Origin: an uncultured Alphaproteobacteria bacterium
GTDB taxonomy: Bacteria; Pseudomonadota; Alphaproteobacteria; Rs-D84
Direction of reading: 5' to 3'
Assembly (NCBI GenBank): GCA_944389555.1
Contig: CALXMU010000001.1
Location: forward strand, 1 to 64,000
Length of the DNA stretch: 64,000 bases
Every line of letters begins with the position of its first letter. Position 1 is the stretch's first letter. Below the pieces are notes generated by a model that searched no databases, was not told the DNA's origin, and saw only the letters and a list, made by a program, of their open reading frames with translations. Below, in pieces: positions 1-8,098 of this stretch. Position numbers and translations under genes: made by a program.

Positions 1-64
1 TCGACTTGCATGCCTAAGACCTGCCGCCAGCGTTCGTTCTGAGCCAGGATCAAACTCTCAAGTT
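1..64 (-). rRNA. rrs: 16S ribosomal RNA, 5' end (partial)
   Basis: Read on the minus strand this is the start of a 16S gene: it contains GAGTTTGATCCTGGCTCAG followed by AACGAACGCTGGCGGCAG and ATGCAAGTCGA, the universal 5' primer region. The mature 5' end is placed near position 64 by analogy with other 16S genes. The rest of the gene lies left of the window. The segment between GGCGGCAG and ATGCAAGTC differs from the usual CCTAACAC form, a possible lineage marker. Confidence 0.97.
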
Positions 65-415
65 TTAAAAAACCTGTAGTTAAGTCCCGTGCATACTAAA
101 CTAAGCTGACTTTAATCAGTTCGTCTTTACATATATATTCGCAAGACAAGTTTTAACGAGGTTCTACTATTGCAAACCTACTACCTGTCTAGGATATGCA
201 CTTTTGACTTAGTCAAAGTTTGGATATTTCCAAATTCAACTGTCTGCACATCCCTTCTTGAATTGATTCTTGATTTACATCAAAAATCTTTTTGATGAGC
301 TGCTTTTATTCACAATGTTTGCGTATTTAACGAGAACCCTATTCTTATGGTCGTTCCGTTAACCGCAGAATTTCAGGGGTTGAGAGTGTTTTTGAAATAT
401 TCCCAACTTGAAAGC
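65..415 (-). other. 16S rRNA leader (pre-rRNA 5' spacer)
   Basis: About 350 nt with no supportable gene lie between the predicted rRNA promoter and the mature 16S 5' end. The region is AT-rich. It should carry processing and antitermination signals, but I could not identify a box A with confidence. The stretch from about 451 to 610, upstream of the promoter, holds only A/T-rich sequence up to the terminator at 611-634. Confidence 0.6.
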
Positions 416-421
416 CCGCAT

Positions 422-450
422 AGTATGAGTCGAAAATCAGAAAAAGTCAA
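422..450 (-). promoter_or_regulatory. Predicted 16S rRNA operon promoter
   Basis: On the minus strand TTGACT (450-445) is followed after 17 nt by CATACT (427-422), and then by a GC-rich discriminator GCGGGC. GC-rich discriminators are typical of stringently controlled rRNA promoters. The predicted start is near position 415. Confidence 0.6.
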
Positions 451-610
451 GCGTTTTTTAGAAAATAATTTTTATCTTTTTTAACAAAAAACAAAAAATG
501 CCAGAATTCCGCCATTTTTGAAACAAAAAATTTTTTATCTTTTTTCTTTTATTCGTTTTTACACGATTCGAAAAGCCCCCTTTTTCGATTCGGGTGCCTT
601 ATAAAGCAAA

Positions 611-634
611 TGAAAAACCGCCGATTCGGCGGTT
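611..634 (-). terminator. Rho-independent terminator of the OMP gene at 654
   Basis: The inverted repeat AACCGCC-GAATC-GGCGGTT is followed on the minus strand by TTTTT. It sits about 20 nt after the stop codon of the outer-membrane gene. Confidence 0.85.
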
Positions 635-653
635 CGTAATCAACACAAAAAAA

Positions 654-1562
654 CTAAAAACGATACATAAAACCTATTTTTACCATTGGGTAAAAGTTCA
701 ATTTATCTAATTCGCTCTGCGCATCTGCCAAAGCATCTCGCTTAGCCTGTTCAAATTCGGTTATTCCTGATAAATCCACCTCTTCCCAAGACATACCGTT
801 CCATTTCTGCAAATTATCCGTCGGTAAGTCCAAGCCCAACTGTGCTGTTTTGCTGGTAAATACTACACCCGCATCCATATAAATCTTGAACCCGGCGATA
901 ATACCTAAATCAAACCCAGCACCCAAATAAGGACCGCGATAATTCCAATCTGCATTTGCTGTGCCGTGAACCTCATTACCAACATACTTATAATCTGTGC
1001 CATTCAAACTGAACGCAAATTCAGAATCTGGTAAACCGTCAACCTTACCTGTCAGATTGGCCGATAATTCTAAGTTACCGAAATAATAACCGCCCGTTAC
1101 CCTTATTCCGCCCAAGAACCAAGTATTACCAAAAGGATAAAAATCTATCAAAGCGGCAAAATGTTTTGATTCAATAGATGCATCTTTAATTGAAATACCC
1201 TCTCCAATATCAATACCTTCATCGCCCATAACCGCGTCAATGCCAGAATTTATCATTGATTTCAGCGGAGCAGTTGTTCCAAAATCCGCACGAAACCCCA
1301 AACGCTTTAACCAAAACGAATCGAAGTTTTTATTTGCATAACCAATAAAACCATTTAAACCACTAGTTGCCGAAATCCCGACCCCAAGTTCTAAACCATG
1401 AGGAAATTTAATATCAGGATTTATCGGTTTGGTTTCTTCCATAGAAATTGGTTGGCTTTCAACAGCAGTATCCATTGTCTCTGCCGGCAAAGTTTCTGTT
1501 GTTTCTGCAAAAGCCGGCATTACCAGCATAGTCAACATAACAAAAATTGAAGTTTTTTTCAT
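654..1562 (-). CDS. Outer-membrane beta-barrel protein (unassigned family)
   Basis: 302 aa. The N-terminus MKKTSIFVMLTMLVMPAFA is a clear signal peptide. The chain then has alternating glycine/aromatic stretches and ends in MYRF; a terminal phenylalanine is the usual BAM recognition signal of outer-membrane barrels. A start four codons further upstream is possible, but GGGGG lies immediately before the MKK start, so that one is chosen. I do not recognise the family beyond a generic barrel. A promoter is visible at 1605-1634 and a terminator at 611-634, so it is a single-gene unit. Function unknown; a structural or porin-like role is inference. Confidence 0.8.
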   Translation of the reverse strand: MKKTSIFVMLTMLVMPAFAETTETLPAETMDTAVESQPISMEETKPINPDIKFPHGLELGVGISATSGLNGFIGYANKNFDSFWLKRLGFRADFGTTAPLKSMINSGIDAVMGDEGIDIGEGISIKDASIESKHFAALIDFYPFGNTWFLGGIRVTGGYYFGNLELSANLTGKVDGLPDSEFAFSLNGTDYKYVGNEVHGTANADWNYRGPYLGAGFDLGIIAGFKIYMDAGVVFTSKTAQLGLDLPTDNLQKWNGMSWEEVDLSGITEFEQAKRDALADAQSELDKLNFYPMVKIGFMYRF

Positions 1563-1604
1563 TTTTTCCCCCATAAGAAAAGGTTATTTTGATTTACATA
1601 AATT

Positions 1605-1634
1605 ACTATAACAAAACAAAGAAAAAACTCTCAA
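1605..1634 (-). promoter_or_regulatory. Promoter of the OMP gene
   Basis: Minus strand: TTGAGA (1634-1629), 18-nt spacer, TATAGT (1610-1605). This gives a leader of about 35-40 nt before the start at 1562, which has its own Shine-Dalgarno. Confidence 0.55.
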
Positions 1635-1692
1635 CAAAAAAACACTTAAATTTGTGTTCAAAAATGGCTTTTTTTGTGATATTATTCAAGAT

Positions 1693-3075
1693 ATGAAAAG
1701 TAGAATTCTTATTTTGTCATCTTTGCTATGTTTATGCGGGATGAATCCAGTCCTAGCGTCCGAATGCGACGGGGACGGTTGCTATTTTATAACTGAAACT
1801 TCAGAAACAGTTAGTTACCCAACTGTTTTAACTATGGGGCAAGTCCATAATGCACCAGAAGCTGTACGGTCGCAAATACCGCAATACATATATCCGGCAC
1901 CAGAGCCTATGCGCGAAGTAAAGTTGTTATCAATAAAACCTGTACCAACAGATACTCGCCCACCAGTATGGGATGGAACTGCTGGCGAATATGACCCACG
2001 TGGTTACGACAAGACCGTTGATTGGCGTGACGGTGTACCTATCTGGGATGATTCTATTTCCAGTTATAAATACAAAGACTATACAGATTGGTTCTTGCAA
2101 CCAATGCCAGAATTGTATATTCGCGAGGCAGATGCGCCAACGGATCCCGTTGCAACGGTCGTGGCAGAAAACCCGCTAAGAAAGGGGCAAATAAGCATAG
2201 TTGATTTGTATAAACAAAATATGGAAGATGCTGCCGCGACCCGCGCACGCGTTGAAGAATTATTAAATCCGAAAAAACCAAGCGAAAATTTATGGACTTC
2301 GGATAATGTAACCGTAGAAGAAGCCTGTAATGATTCAGGTGTAGAAACCGTAACAACGGAACAAAATGTTACAGTTGTTGATAATTCACCTGTTCAGCAT
2401 ATTACACTTCCTTCTCCGAAACCAGAATATGTGGCTCAAGACTTAACAAAATTAGTAACTGTAACATTTGGTCGCAGTGATGGATGCCCGTTTGAAACGG
2501 AAACGGAATGTGAAATATGGCGCAGGAAACCTATAATCCGCGAAACAGTTTCTCCACGCAGCCCAAAAATTCGGGCGGACAAAATGAACGAATTTATTAG
2601 TGCCGCTCGTTGCGATGAGGATATAACAGCGAACAATCCGTTGGCTGCACCATTGTTAGAACGTTATAAGATGCTTATGGGTTCTGCAAACGCTTGCTGT
2701 ACAGACGGTATGGCATATGCATTAAAACAAGCAGGTGCCACAGATGGATTGGTATATAAATTCTTATCTGACGACGCTAACTTCTATGGTTTTGGGGCAC
2801 GCTGCTTGATGATGACAGATACGGAACTAGATACGAAATATCCTAACACCGCGACCGCAGCGGTTGCGGCGGACGTTCGTAACGGTTGCCTATGCCGTGG
2901 TCGCCAATGGTTCTATGCGATGCTGGCACCGTTCCAGCAGGCATATAAAGAATTCCCAGAATTTGCAAATTATAAATTCAACTATACGTATACAGATGGG
3001 CTACAACGTGAAATTACAGTATCTGTAAACAACGACGTCCAGAACGTGTTAAAGCAGTTGGCTTTGTGCCCATAA
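1693..3075 (+). CDS. Exported cysteine-containing protein, unknown function
   Basis: 460 aa. An N-terminal signal peptide (MKSRILILSSLLCLCGMNPVLAS) precedes a proline-rich, low-complexity middle region and a more folded-looking C-terminal part of about 130 residues containing ACCTDGMAYAL and CLCRGRQWFY motifs with paired cysteines. The in-frame ATG at 1693 is preferred to the upstream start at 1654 because it begins the signal peptide and has TATTAT only 7 nt upstream, which fits leaderless initiation; no Shine-Dalgarno is visible. The gene is alone and closed by a terminator. I recognise no family; secretion to periplasm or outer membrane is inferred from the signal peptide and cysteines. 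Confidence 0.75.
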   Translation: MKSRILILSSLLCLCGMNPVLASECDGDGCYFITETSETVSYPTVLTMGQVHNAPEAVRSQIPQYIYPAPEPMREVKLLSIKPVPTDTRPPVWDGTAGEYDPRGYDKTVDWRDGVPIWDDSISSYKYKDYTDWFLQPMPELYIREADAPTDPVATVVAENPLRKGQISIVDLYKQNMEDAAATRARVEELLNPKKPSENLWTSDNVTVEEACNDSGVETVTTEQNVTVVDNSPVQHITLPSPKPEYVAQDLTKLVTVTFGRSDGCPFETETECEIWRRKPIIRETVSPRSPKIRADKMNEFISAARCDEDITANNPLAAPLLERYKMLMGSANACCTDGMAYALKQAGATDGLVYKFLSDDANFYGFGARCLMMTDTELDTKYPNTATAAVAADVRNGCLCRGRQWFYAMLAPFQQAYKEFPEFANYKFNYTYTDGLQREITVSVNNDVQNVLKQLALCP

Positions 3076-3124
3076 CACGGCACGGAGAGAGAACGTCTTC
3101 GGACGAAAAGGAAAAGCCAAGAAA

Positions 3125-3153
3125 CGCCCCGACTCAACCCCGGGGCGTTTTTT
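3125..3153 (+). terminator. Rho-independent terminator
   Basis: CGCCCCG (3125-3131) pairs with CGGGGCG (3141-3147), followed by TTTTTT. It closes the gene ending at 3075. A smaller CGTC/GACG hairpin lies about 30 nt upstream of it. Confidence 0.9.
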
Positions 3154-3256
3154 ATACTTGTAAACAACCTTTATTTTTAATTATTTAATTCGGTAAGAAA
3201 AAAAACGGCACCGAGTGGAATTATTCAAAGGGACAGAATAACTCGCCCCCTGCGGT

Positions 3257-3280
3257 AAAAAAACACCGCTAATGCGATGT
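3257..3280 (-). terminator. Rho-independent terminator of the 3285-6164 pair
   Basis: On the minus strand ACATCGC-ATTA-GCGGTGT (one G-U pair) is followed by TTTTTT, directly after the stop at 3285. Confidence 0.8.
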
Positions 3281-3284
3281 TTTA

Positions 3285-4082
3285 TTAACGAAACTGTTGA
3301 TTATTTTGTTGCTGAGTTTTTTGAGTCAAATTACTTGTAGCATTACGAATCTGAACATTCAACGCATCTAAACACTTCTGAAACTCAGTTCTGCCTTTTA
3401 TATTAGAAAAATTTGTACAATCAATTTTATCGCTCCCGTTAGTAACTGCTGTCAAAGAACTTGAGTCTAAACCTGCACCAGAAGCATTTTGACGAACTAC
3501 CTCACAATCGTTAGCCAACTGCTTTCTAAGTTCGGTTGATATGTTTGTTCCGCTACTAGACATATTATAAATCAAATTATAATTATTTCGCAGACACGTA
3601 AAAACGCCTGATATCGTACTTTCATTATTACAATTACTTGTTCCTGCCAAATAAATATTTCTATCGGTGTAACTAGCAGAAGTACTCCCAGAAGAAGACG
3701 TACCAGTTGATGCACCTGCCGCTTCTAATTTGGCCGTTAAAATTTCACGTTCTAATTGCGTTTTTAAGCGTTTTAATGTTGCATCAAGATACTCGTACTG
3801 CTTATACATCTGTTGCATCATTACAGTAGATTTTAATGCGACAACGTCACGCATTATTTGCTTATTTGCTTCATTATCAGAATTCTCTGTAAGTCCAATG
3901 TTATAAACATGAGTGCTGCATAACGCTAATTCTGGGGTTATATAATCGTTATCACTTTCATTGCAACCGTTATCTGTCGCTGCACGTACAGGTGCAACAA
4001 CGCATAACGCCACCAGCAGCATAACAGCAACTTTACGTTCTGCTTTTTGAACATTTGATAAAAATTTATTTTTCGTATTCAT
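3285..4082 (-). CDS. Secreted protein, unknown function
   Basis: About 265 aa. A long signal peptide (AVMLLVALCVVAPVRAA after a basic N-region) is followed by a helical region (about residues 70-115, rich in Lys/Glu/Leu) and a Ser/Thr/Asn-rich part with scattered cysteines. The C-terminus is Gln/Asn-rich. It starts 3 nt after the stop of the 691-aa secreted protein and must be co-transcribed with it. Start is either GTG at 4085 or the adjacent ATG at 4082; AAAGAG lies just upstream of both. No family recognised. The pair may act together at the cell surface, which is inference from operon structure only. Confidence 0.7.
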   Translation of the reverse strand: MNTKNKFLSNVQKAERKVAVMLLVALCVVAPVRAATDNGCNESDNDYITPELALCSTHVYNIGLTENSDNEANKQIMRDVVALKSTVMMQQMYKQYEYLDATLKRLKTQLEREILTAKLEAAGASTGTSSSGSTSASYTDRNIYLAGTSNCNNESTISGVFTCLRNNYNLIYNMSSSGTNISTELRKQLANDCEVVRQNASGAGLDSSSLTAVTNGSDKIDCTNFSNIKGRTEFQKCLDALNVQIRNATSNLTQKTQQQNNQQFR

Positions 4083-4088
4083 CACTCT

Positions 4089-6164
4089 TTATTTCGCATT
4101 TGTCAAACACTTAACAAAATTTTCACCTGTACCAGAACAATCACAACTGTTATTTTCTATATCCCATGTACCACCGTAAGTCAGACAATAAGTAAACCGT
4201 GTATTTATTTCATTTGCCTCGGCAGTATTCTGCCAATCTGTCAATGTAGCCTGTACCCCAAAAGGATCATTCTTTTGAATCCAAGAGAAGTACGAAGAAT
4301 CATTACTTGTAGATGAATTCGTGCTTAATGTCACATTGCTAACATCTTTGGCGGTGTTTTCTTTATCGCTTACGCATTCTAACTTATTATAATCAAACGT
4401 CTCTGTTTCTGGGCCATGTTTGAAGCACTCACAAGATTTTTTCGAATCGTCCCAATAGTGCCATACACCAGATTTCGCATTACATAAACATTTTGCTAAT
4501 TCTACACCCTTTACAGCGGAACACTGTTGATAATACCCCGCAACGGATTCACTATTCGTCTCTGCTATCAACGTACCTTCCGATGCTATTTTCTTCATCT
4601 CTGATTCAGTTACGCAAATTTTATCTGGTAAATCTTTTAAAGCCGCTATTTTCTGTAAATCACGGTACGTTTTTTCATTTAATTTACAATACGGCAAACC
4701 ATCATTTTCGGGCGTTGTCGTGCCACCAAATATGCCATTTGAACCGTATGCAGATGGTGCATCCTGCTCTATGATTCTTTGTAAAGTTTCTATATCTATT
4801 GACGCCTGACCACGGCGATTACGAAATAAGGTTGAATTATCCAAAATCTCTGACGCACAACCTATACGAACCTGAACGCCGCCTTCGCCGGTTTCTGGAT
4901 ACAGCCAATTACGTTGAACCTCTGCCTCGTCTTCTAAAACTTTTATCAATTGACAACCGCCATCTGACATCGGTACAACCTGACCTATTTTACAATCTGC
5001 ACCACCGGATACAACGCCACCGTTCGTTTCAACGGGCACAGATTTACCATCCGGACAATTCTTATCGTTATAATGCATTACTTGACCTTCTGCGCACAGA
5101 TATTGCCCCCATGCATTACATGTGCCGTTCAGCATCATATAAATATCTGTAATATCAACACCGACAGATTGCGCCAAAATCAAGGCATCATAAACTTCAT
5201 CTAAAACATCGTTATATGGGTCAAAGAACTCCATAGCCTTGTTCTTAAATGTAGAAACTCTTTTCGGTCCTGTACAATTACTGCCCGTAGAATTACATCC
5301 GGCATATGCAAACGCCGTATCCATTGCCGCCTTAGCCGATTTTAAAGCGACTTCCGCATTTTCAATTTTCGTTAAAATCTGTCCTGAAATCTGTTCACGA
5401 GCCAATAAATCAGCAGAAATTCCGGATGCCGCAGCTAATTGTTGAGCCGTAGTTAAACCAGATGTATTTGTTGAACTTGTCGTTGCCGCAGAAGTTGTCG
5501 TAGCACTACTTACACTTGAACTTGATTGCTGCGTTGGCATAGATGCAACTGTTGCCGCACTTGAAGCCGCCGCCGCATCCGCGATGGCCTGACTTGTAGC
5601 CTGCTGTTGTTGCGCTAGCGCTGCCTGAATTTGCGCCGCAGTATCTGCACTTTGTTGCTGCATTTGTTGTTGCATCTGTACCATTTGCTGCTGCATTTGA
5701 GCCATTTGTTGTGCACTTTGCTGTGCCGCCGCATTAGCCGCAGCAACCTGAGCGTCTGCCGCCGCCTGCTGCGCCGCAGCGTTAGAATCCGCCACCAATT
5801 GCGCAGAAATATATTCTATTAAATTGTCACCGTATTGCTTACATGAAGAATTTGACTCAACACAACCAGAAACTATCGGTCGGGCAATTTCCAATGACGC
5901 ACACCCACCATTTGCACATTTCGGCTGCGCACACCGCAAAATCACTGCATTACAATTACCAAAATCTGCCGTGGGCGTTGTGGTTGTGGCACTATTTGCC
6001 CTTGGGTTCATATAACTGTTCCACATTGCATTATTAGTAGCCCCGGAATTACCATTAAACGCCGTCAAATTACTGCCAACAGTCGTAGCCACGGGCGCCG
6101 CCGCATAAGCGTTTACGCCACACAGTGCAAGCGCAACTAATAAAAATCTGGATATATTCTTCAT
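4089..6164 (-). CDS. Large secreted Gln/Ala-rich, Cys-rich protein, unknown function
   Basis: 691 aa. Signal peptide MKNISRFLLVALALCGVNAYA is followed by a short Cys-rich segment (CNAVILRCAQPKC), then about 90 residues of Ala/Gln-rich low complexity (QQQMVQMQQQM type, predicted helical or coiled coil), a Ser/Thr linker, and a C-terminal half with many cysteines including CSAVKGVELAKCLCNAKSG and CDCSGTG. The start at 6164 is preferred over the longer frame because AAGAGAG lies 5-10 nt upstream and it begins the signal peptide. First gene of a two-gene operon. No known domain recognised; an extracytoplasmic, disulfide-stabilised protein is inferred. Confidence 0.75.
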   Translation of the reverse strand: MKNISRFLLVALALCGVNAYAAAPVATTVGSNLTAFNGNSGATNNAMWNSYMNPRANSATTTTPTADFGNCNAVILRCAQPKCANGGCASLEIARPIVSGCVESNSSCKQYGDNLIEYISAQLVADSNAAAQQAAADAQVAAANAAAQQSAQQMAQMQQQMVQMQQQMQQQSADTAAQIQAALAQQQQATSQAIADAAAASSAATVASMPTQQSSSSVSSATTTSAATTSSTNTSGLTTAQQLAAASGISADLLAREQISGQILTKIENAEVALKSAKAAMDTAFAYAGCNSTGSNCTGPKRVSTFKNKAMEFFDPYNDVLDEVYDALILAQSVGVDITDIYMMLNGTCNAWGQYLCAEGQVMHYNDKNCPDGKSVPVETNGGVVSGGADCKIGQVVPMSDGGCQLIKVLEDEAEVQRNWLYPETGEGGVQVRIGCASEILDNSTLFRNRRGQASIDIETLQRIIEQDAPSAYGSNGIFGGTTTPENDGLPYCKLNEKTYRDLQKIAALKDLPDKICVTESEMKKIASEGTLIAETNSESVAGYYQQCSAVKGVELAKCLCNAKSGVWHYWDDSKKSCECFKHGPETETFDYNKLECVSDKENTAKDVSNVTLSTNSSTSNDSSYFSWIQKNDPFGVQATLTDWQNTAEANEINTRFTYCLTYGGTWDIENNSCDCSGTGENFVKCLTNAK

Positions 6165-6294
6165 ATTCTCTCTTACCTGCAATTTTAACATAAAAATTAC
6201 AAACAGAAAAGATAAAAATCAACAATATTACCCACAATAAACTTTAACCTTATTAAATATTGACAAAATATAATTTTAGTATAATATATTGAAT

Positions 6295-8070
6295 ATGATT
6301 ATTGAAAAAGGCACGCTTTTATACGTATCCAAAGATGACCTTGATGAACAGGGGGTACTGCGCATACCAGAAGGAGTAACCGATATACTAGAAGGCGTAG
6401 GTTCTGCCATTCCTGGATTACGTAAAATATATTTTCCAGATTCTATGTCAAAGATAAACACACCGATATTCGAAGACAATTATAAGTTGGACAGCATTTA
6501 CTTCGGCAAAAACATAAGTTTTATCAATTACGCTCCTTTCAAGCGCTGCCCAAATATAAAAACCATTCATATTCCAAACAAACGTTTTAGACTATTTCCA
6601 TTATCTTTATTTGAAAATCTTAAAACCATAGTCGTAAACGATAAAAATCTTCAGATAGTCCAACACCTAAAAAAATATTCCGGTAAATATTATTACGAAT
6701 CAAACGTTAGAAACATCGGTAATATAAGAATATCAAAGGTGCAAAAAGTAGACTTAACCACGTTCTATGACCCAAGCAGTAAAGTTTGTCTGAACGTGGG
6801 AGATAAAAAACAATACCGCTTTATAGAAGATACGTTATCTGAATCTATAAAAGCTTGCCGAAAGTATTTAATGTTGCAGGAATTTGACTATTATATGTGG
6901 AAATATAAAGCGACGCATAAATCTGATGAAAGAATTGACCAATATCAAACAATTTTACGAGACGCTATATCTAAATACATATCAAATAAAGATTTTACTT
7001 TTACCAAAGCAAATATTAGCAAAGTAAAACAGCATATACAGAAAATACCAATTTATATTAAATATATTAAAAAATATTCAGAGGAATATACATCTGCACA
7101 AAATTGCTTTGGGGAACTTTCCGACATAACAATTGATAACCTATTAAGAAAAATAAAACCTGTTAAACGCAGCGCTGTAAAACAATCTTGTACCAGATGG
7201 TTAAAAAAACATCCTGTTTCATCAGAAGAACTTACTTCCATCGCTTTGGCAGGTTATAAAAATCCTGGTGCTTTCCCATATTCTTGGATAAAAAAGATAC
7301 CCGCAACAAAACGAGGAAGTGCAACTAAACAGCTGCATAAATTATTTAAGCAAACAACAACTCAATTATATACGCCAGACAATAATATGCTGCAACCGTA
7401 TATAAATAAAGACATATTAAGAAATTTTGCAGAACAAATATCAAAAATAATTAAACAAGAAATTGAAATTCGTTATTTGGGTTCTGGAACATTTTCAAAA
7501 ACATACACTTTACAAATCCCGGGCGATAAAAAATACGTATGGAAAATATACCATTGCGATACTAGCGAGGCCTCAATAAATTCATATTATCATGACACCG
7601 AATTACAGAATTCTTTTCTAATTGGCGGTAAAAAATATTTAGGTCAAAAGAAGTTTCGAAAAATATCTACAGCTGGCATCAGTAATCAACGCGGTCAAAT
7701 ATATTTGATATATCCTTATACAGAAGCGAAACCTATAAAAAACAAAATACACAGACCATTTGAAGCTTTGCGTAAATACTCTCTATTAGATAAAAACTGC
7801 GCTAACTTCCTTGGCAACACAATAATAGACCTTGGTGCACTACGTATAAATTATAGCAACTTGGGTCAATCAAAGCATATATCTAAAATAACAAATACTA
7901 TATTGTATCACTCTAAAAACGAACTTGTATACGTTCTAAATAATTACACGTCTACTCAGATAAATGACGCATTAAATTTCATAAACGAACGAATATCTAT
8001 AAACCACATTGAATTTAGCGCTATAAAAGCAAAAATAGAATTCTTGAAACAGAAAGCGAACATACGATAA
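6295..8070 (+). CDS. BspA-type leucine-rich repeat protein with C-terminal kinase-like domain
   Basis: 591 aa, no signal peptide. Residues about 20-115 carry LRR_5/BspA-like repeats (e.g. GLRKIYFPDSM, NIKTIHIPNK). A Lys-rich helical middle follows. From residue about 393 there is a kinase-like signature: glycine loop LGSGTFSKTY (G396, G398), beta-3 lysine VWKIY (K417), D499-x4-N504 resembling the HxDxxxxN catalytic loop, and I-D512-L-G as the DFG equivalent. It is visibly more AT-rich than its neighbours and flanked by terminators, so it stands alone. TATAAT lies 9 nt upstream of this ATG (leaderless-like); the frame also has a TTG two codons earlier. Activity and a role as an effector acting on host or phage proteins are inference. 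Confidence 0.7.
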   Translation: MIIEKGTLLYVSKDDLDEQGVLRIPEGVTDILEGVGSAIPGLRKIYFPDSMSKINTPIFEDNYKLDSIYFGKNISFINYAPFKRCPNIKTIHIPNKRFRLFPLSLFENLKTIVVNDKNLQIVQHLKKYSGKYYYESNVRNIGNIRISKVQKVDLTTFYDPSSKVCLNVGDKKQYRFIEDTLSESIKACRKYLMLQEFDYYMWKYKATHKSDERIDQYQTILRDAISKYISNKDFTFTKANISKVKQHIQKIPIYIKYIKKYSEEYTSAQNCFGELSDITIDNLLRKIKPVKRSAVKQSCTRWLKKHPVSSEELTSIALAGYKNPGAFPYSWIKKIPATKRGSATKQLHKLFKQTTTQLYTPDNNMLQPYINKDILRNFAEQISKIIKQEIEIRYLGSGTFSKTYTLQIPGDKKYVWKIYHCDTSEASINSYYHDTELQNSFLIGGKKYLGQKKFRKISTAGISNQRGQIYLIYPYTEAKPIKNKIHRPFEALRKYSLLDKNCANFLGNTIIDLGALRINYSNLGQSKHISKITNTILYHSKNELVYVLNNYTSTQINDALNFINERISINHIEFSAIKAKIEFLKQKANIR

Positions 8071-8097
8071 AAAAACCGCCAATTGGCGGTTTTTTTT
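8071..8097. terminator. Bidirectional terminator
   Basis: AAACCGCC-AATT-GGCGGTTT is flanked by an A-run on the left and a T-run on the right. It serves the convergent genes ending at 8070 and 8099. Confidence 0.9.
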
Positions 8098-8098
8098 A

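Noticed and set aside
3211-3221. GGCACCGAGT resembles the 3' stem of a Cas9 tracrRNA
   Set aside because: Only ten bases match, the pairing partner is absent, and there are no cas genes or direct repeats anywhere in the window.
5590-5790. Tandem-repeat-like TTGCTGTTG pattern
   Set aside because: It is codon-level low complexity encoding a Gln/Ala-rich segment of the 691-aa protein; units are not equal in length.
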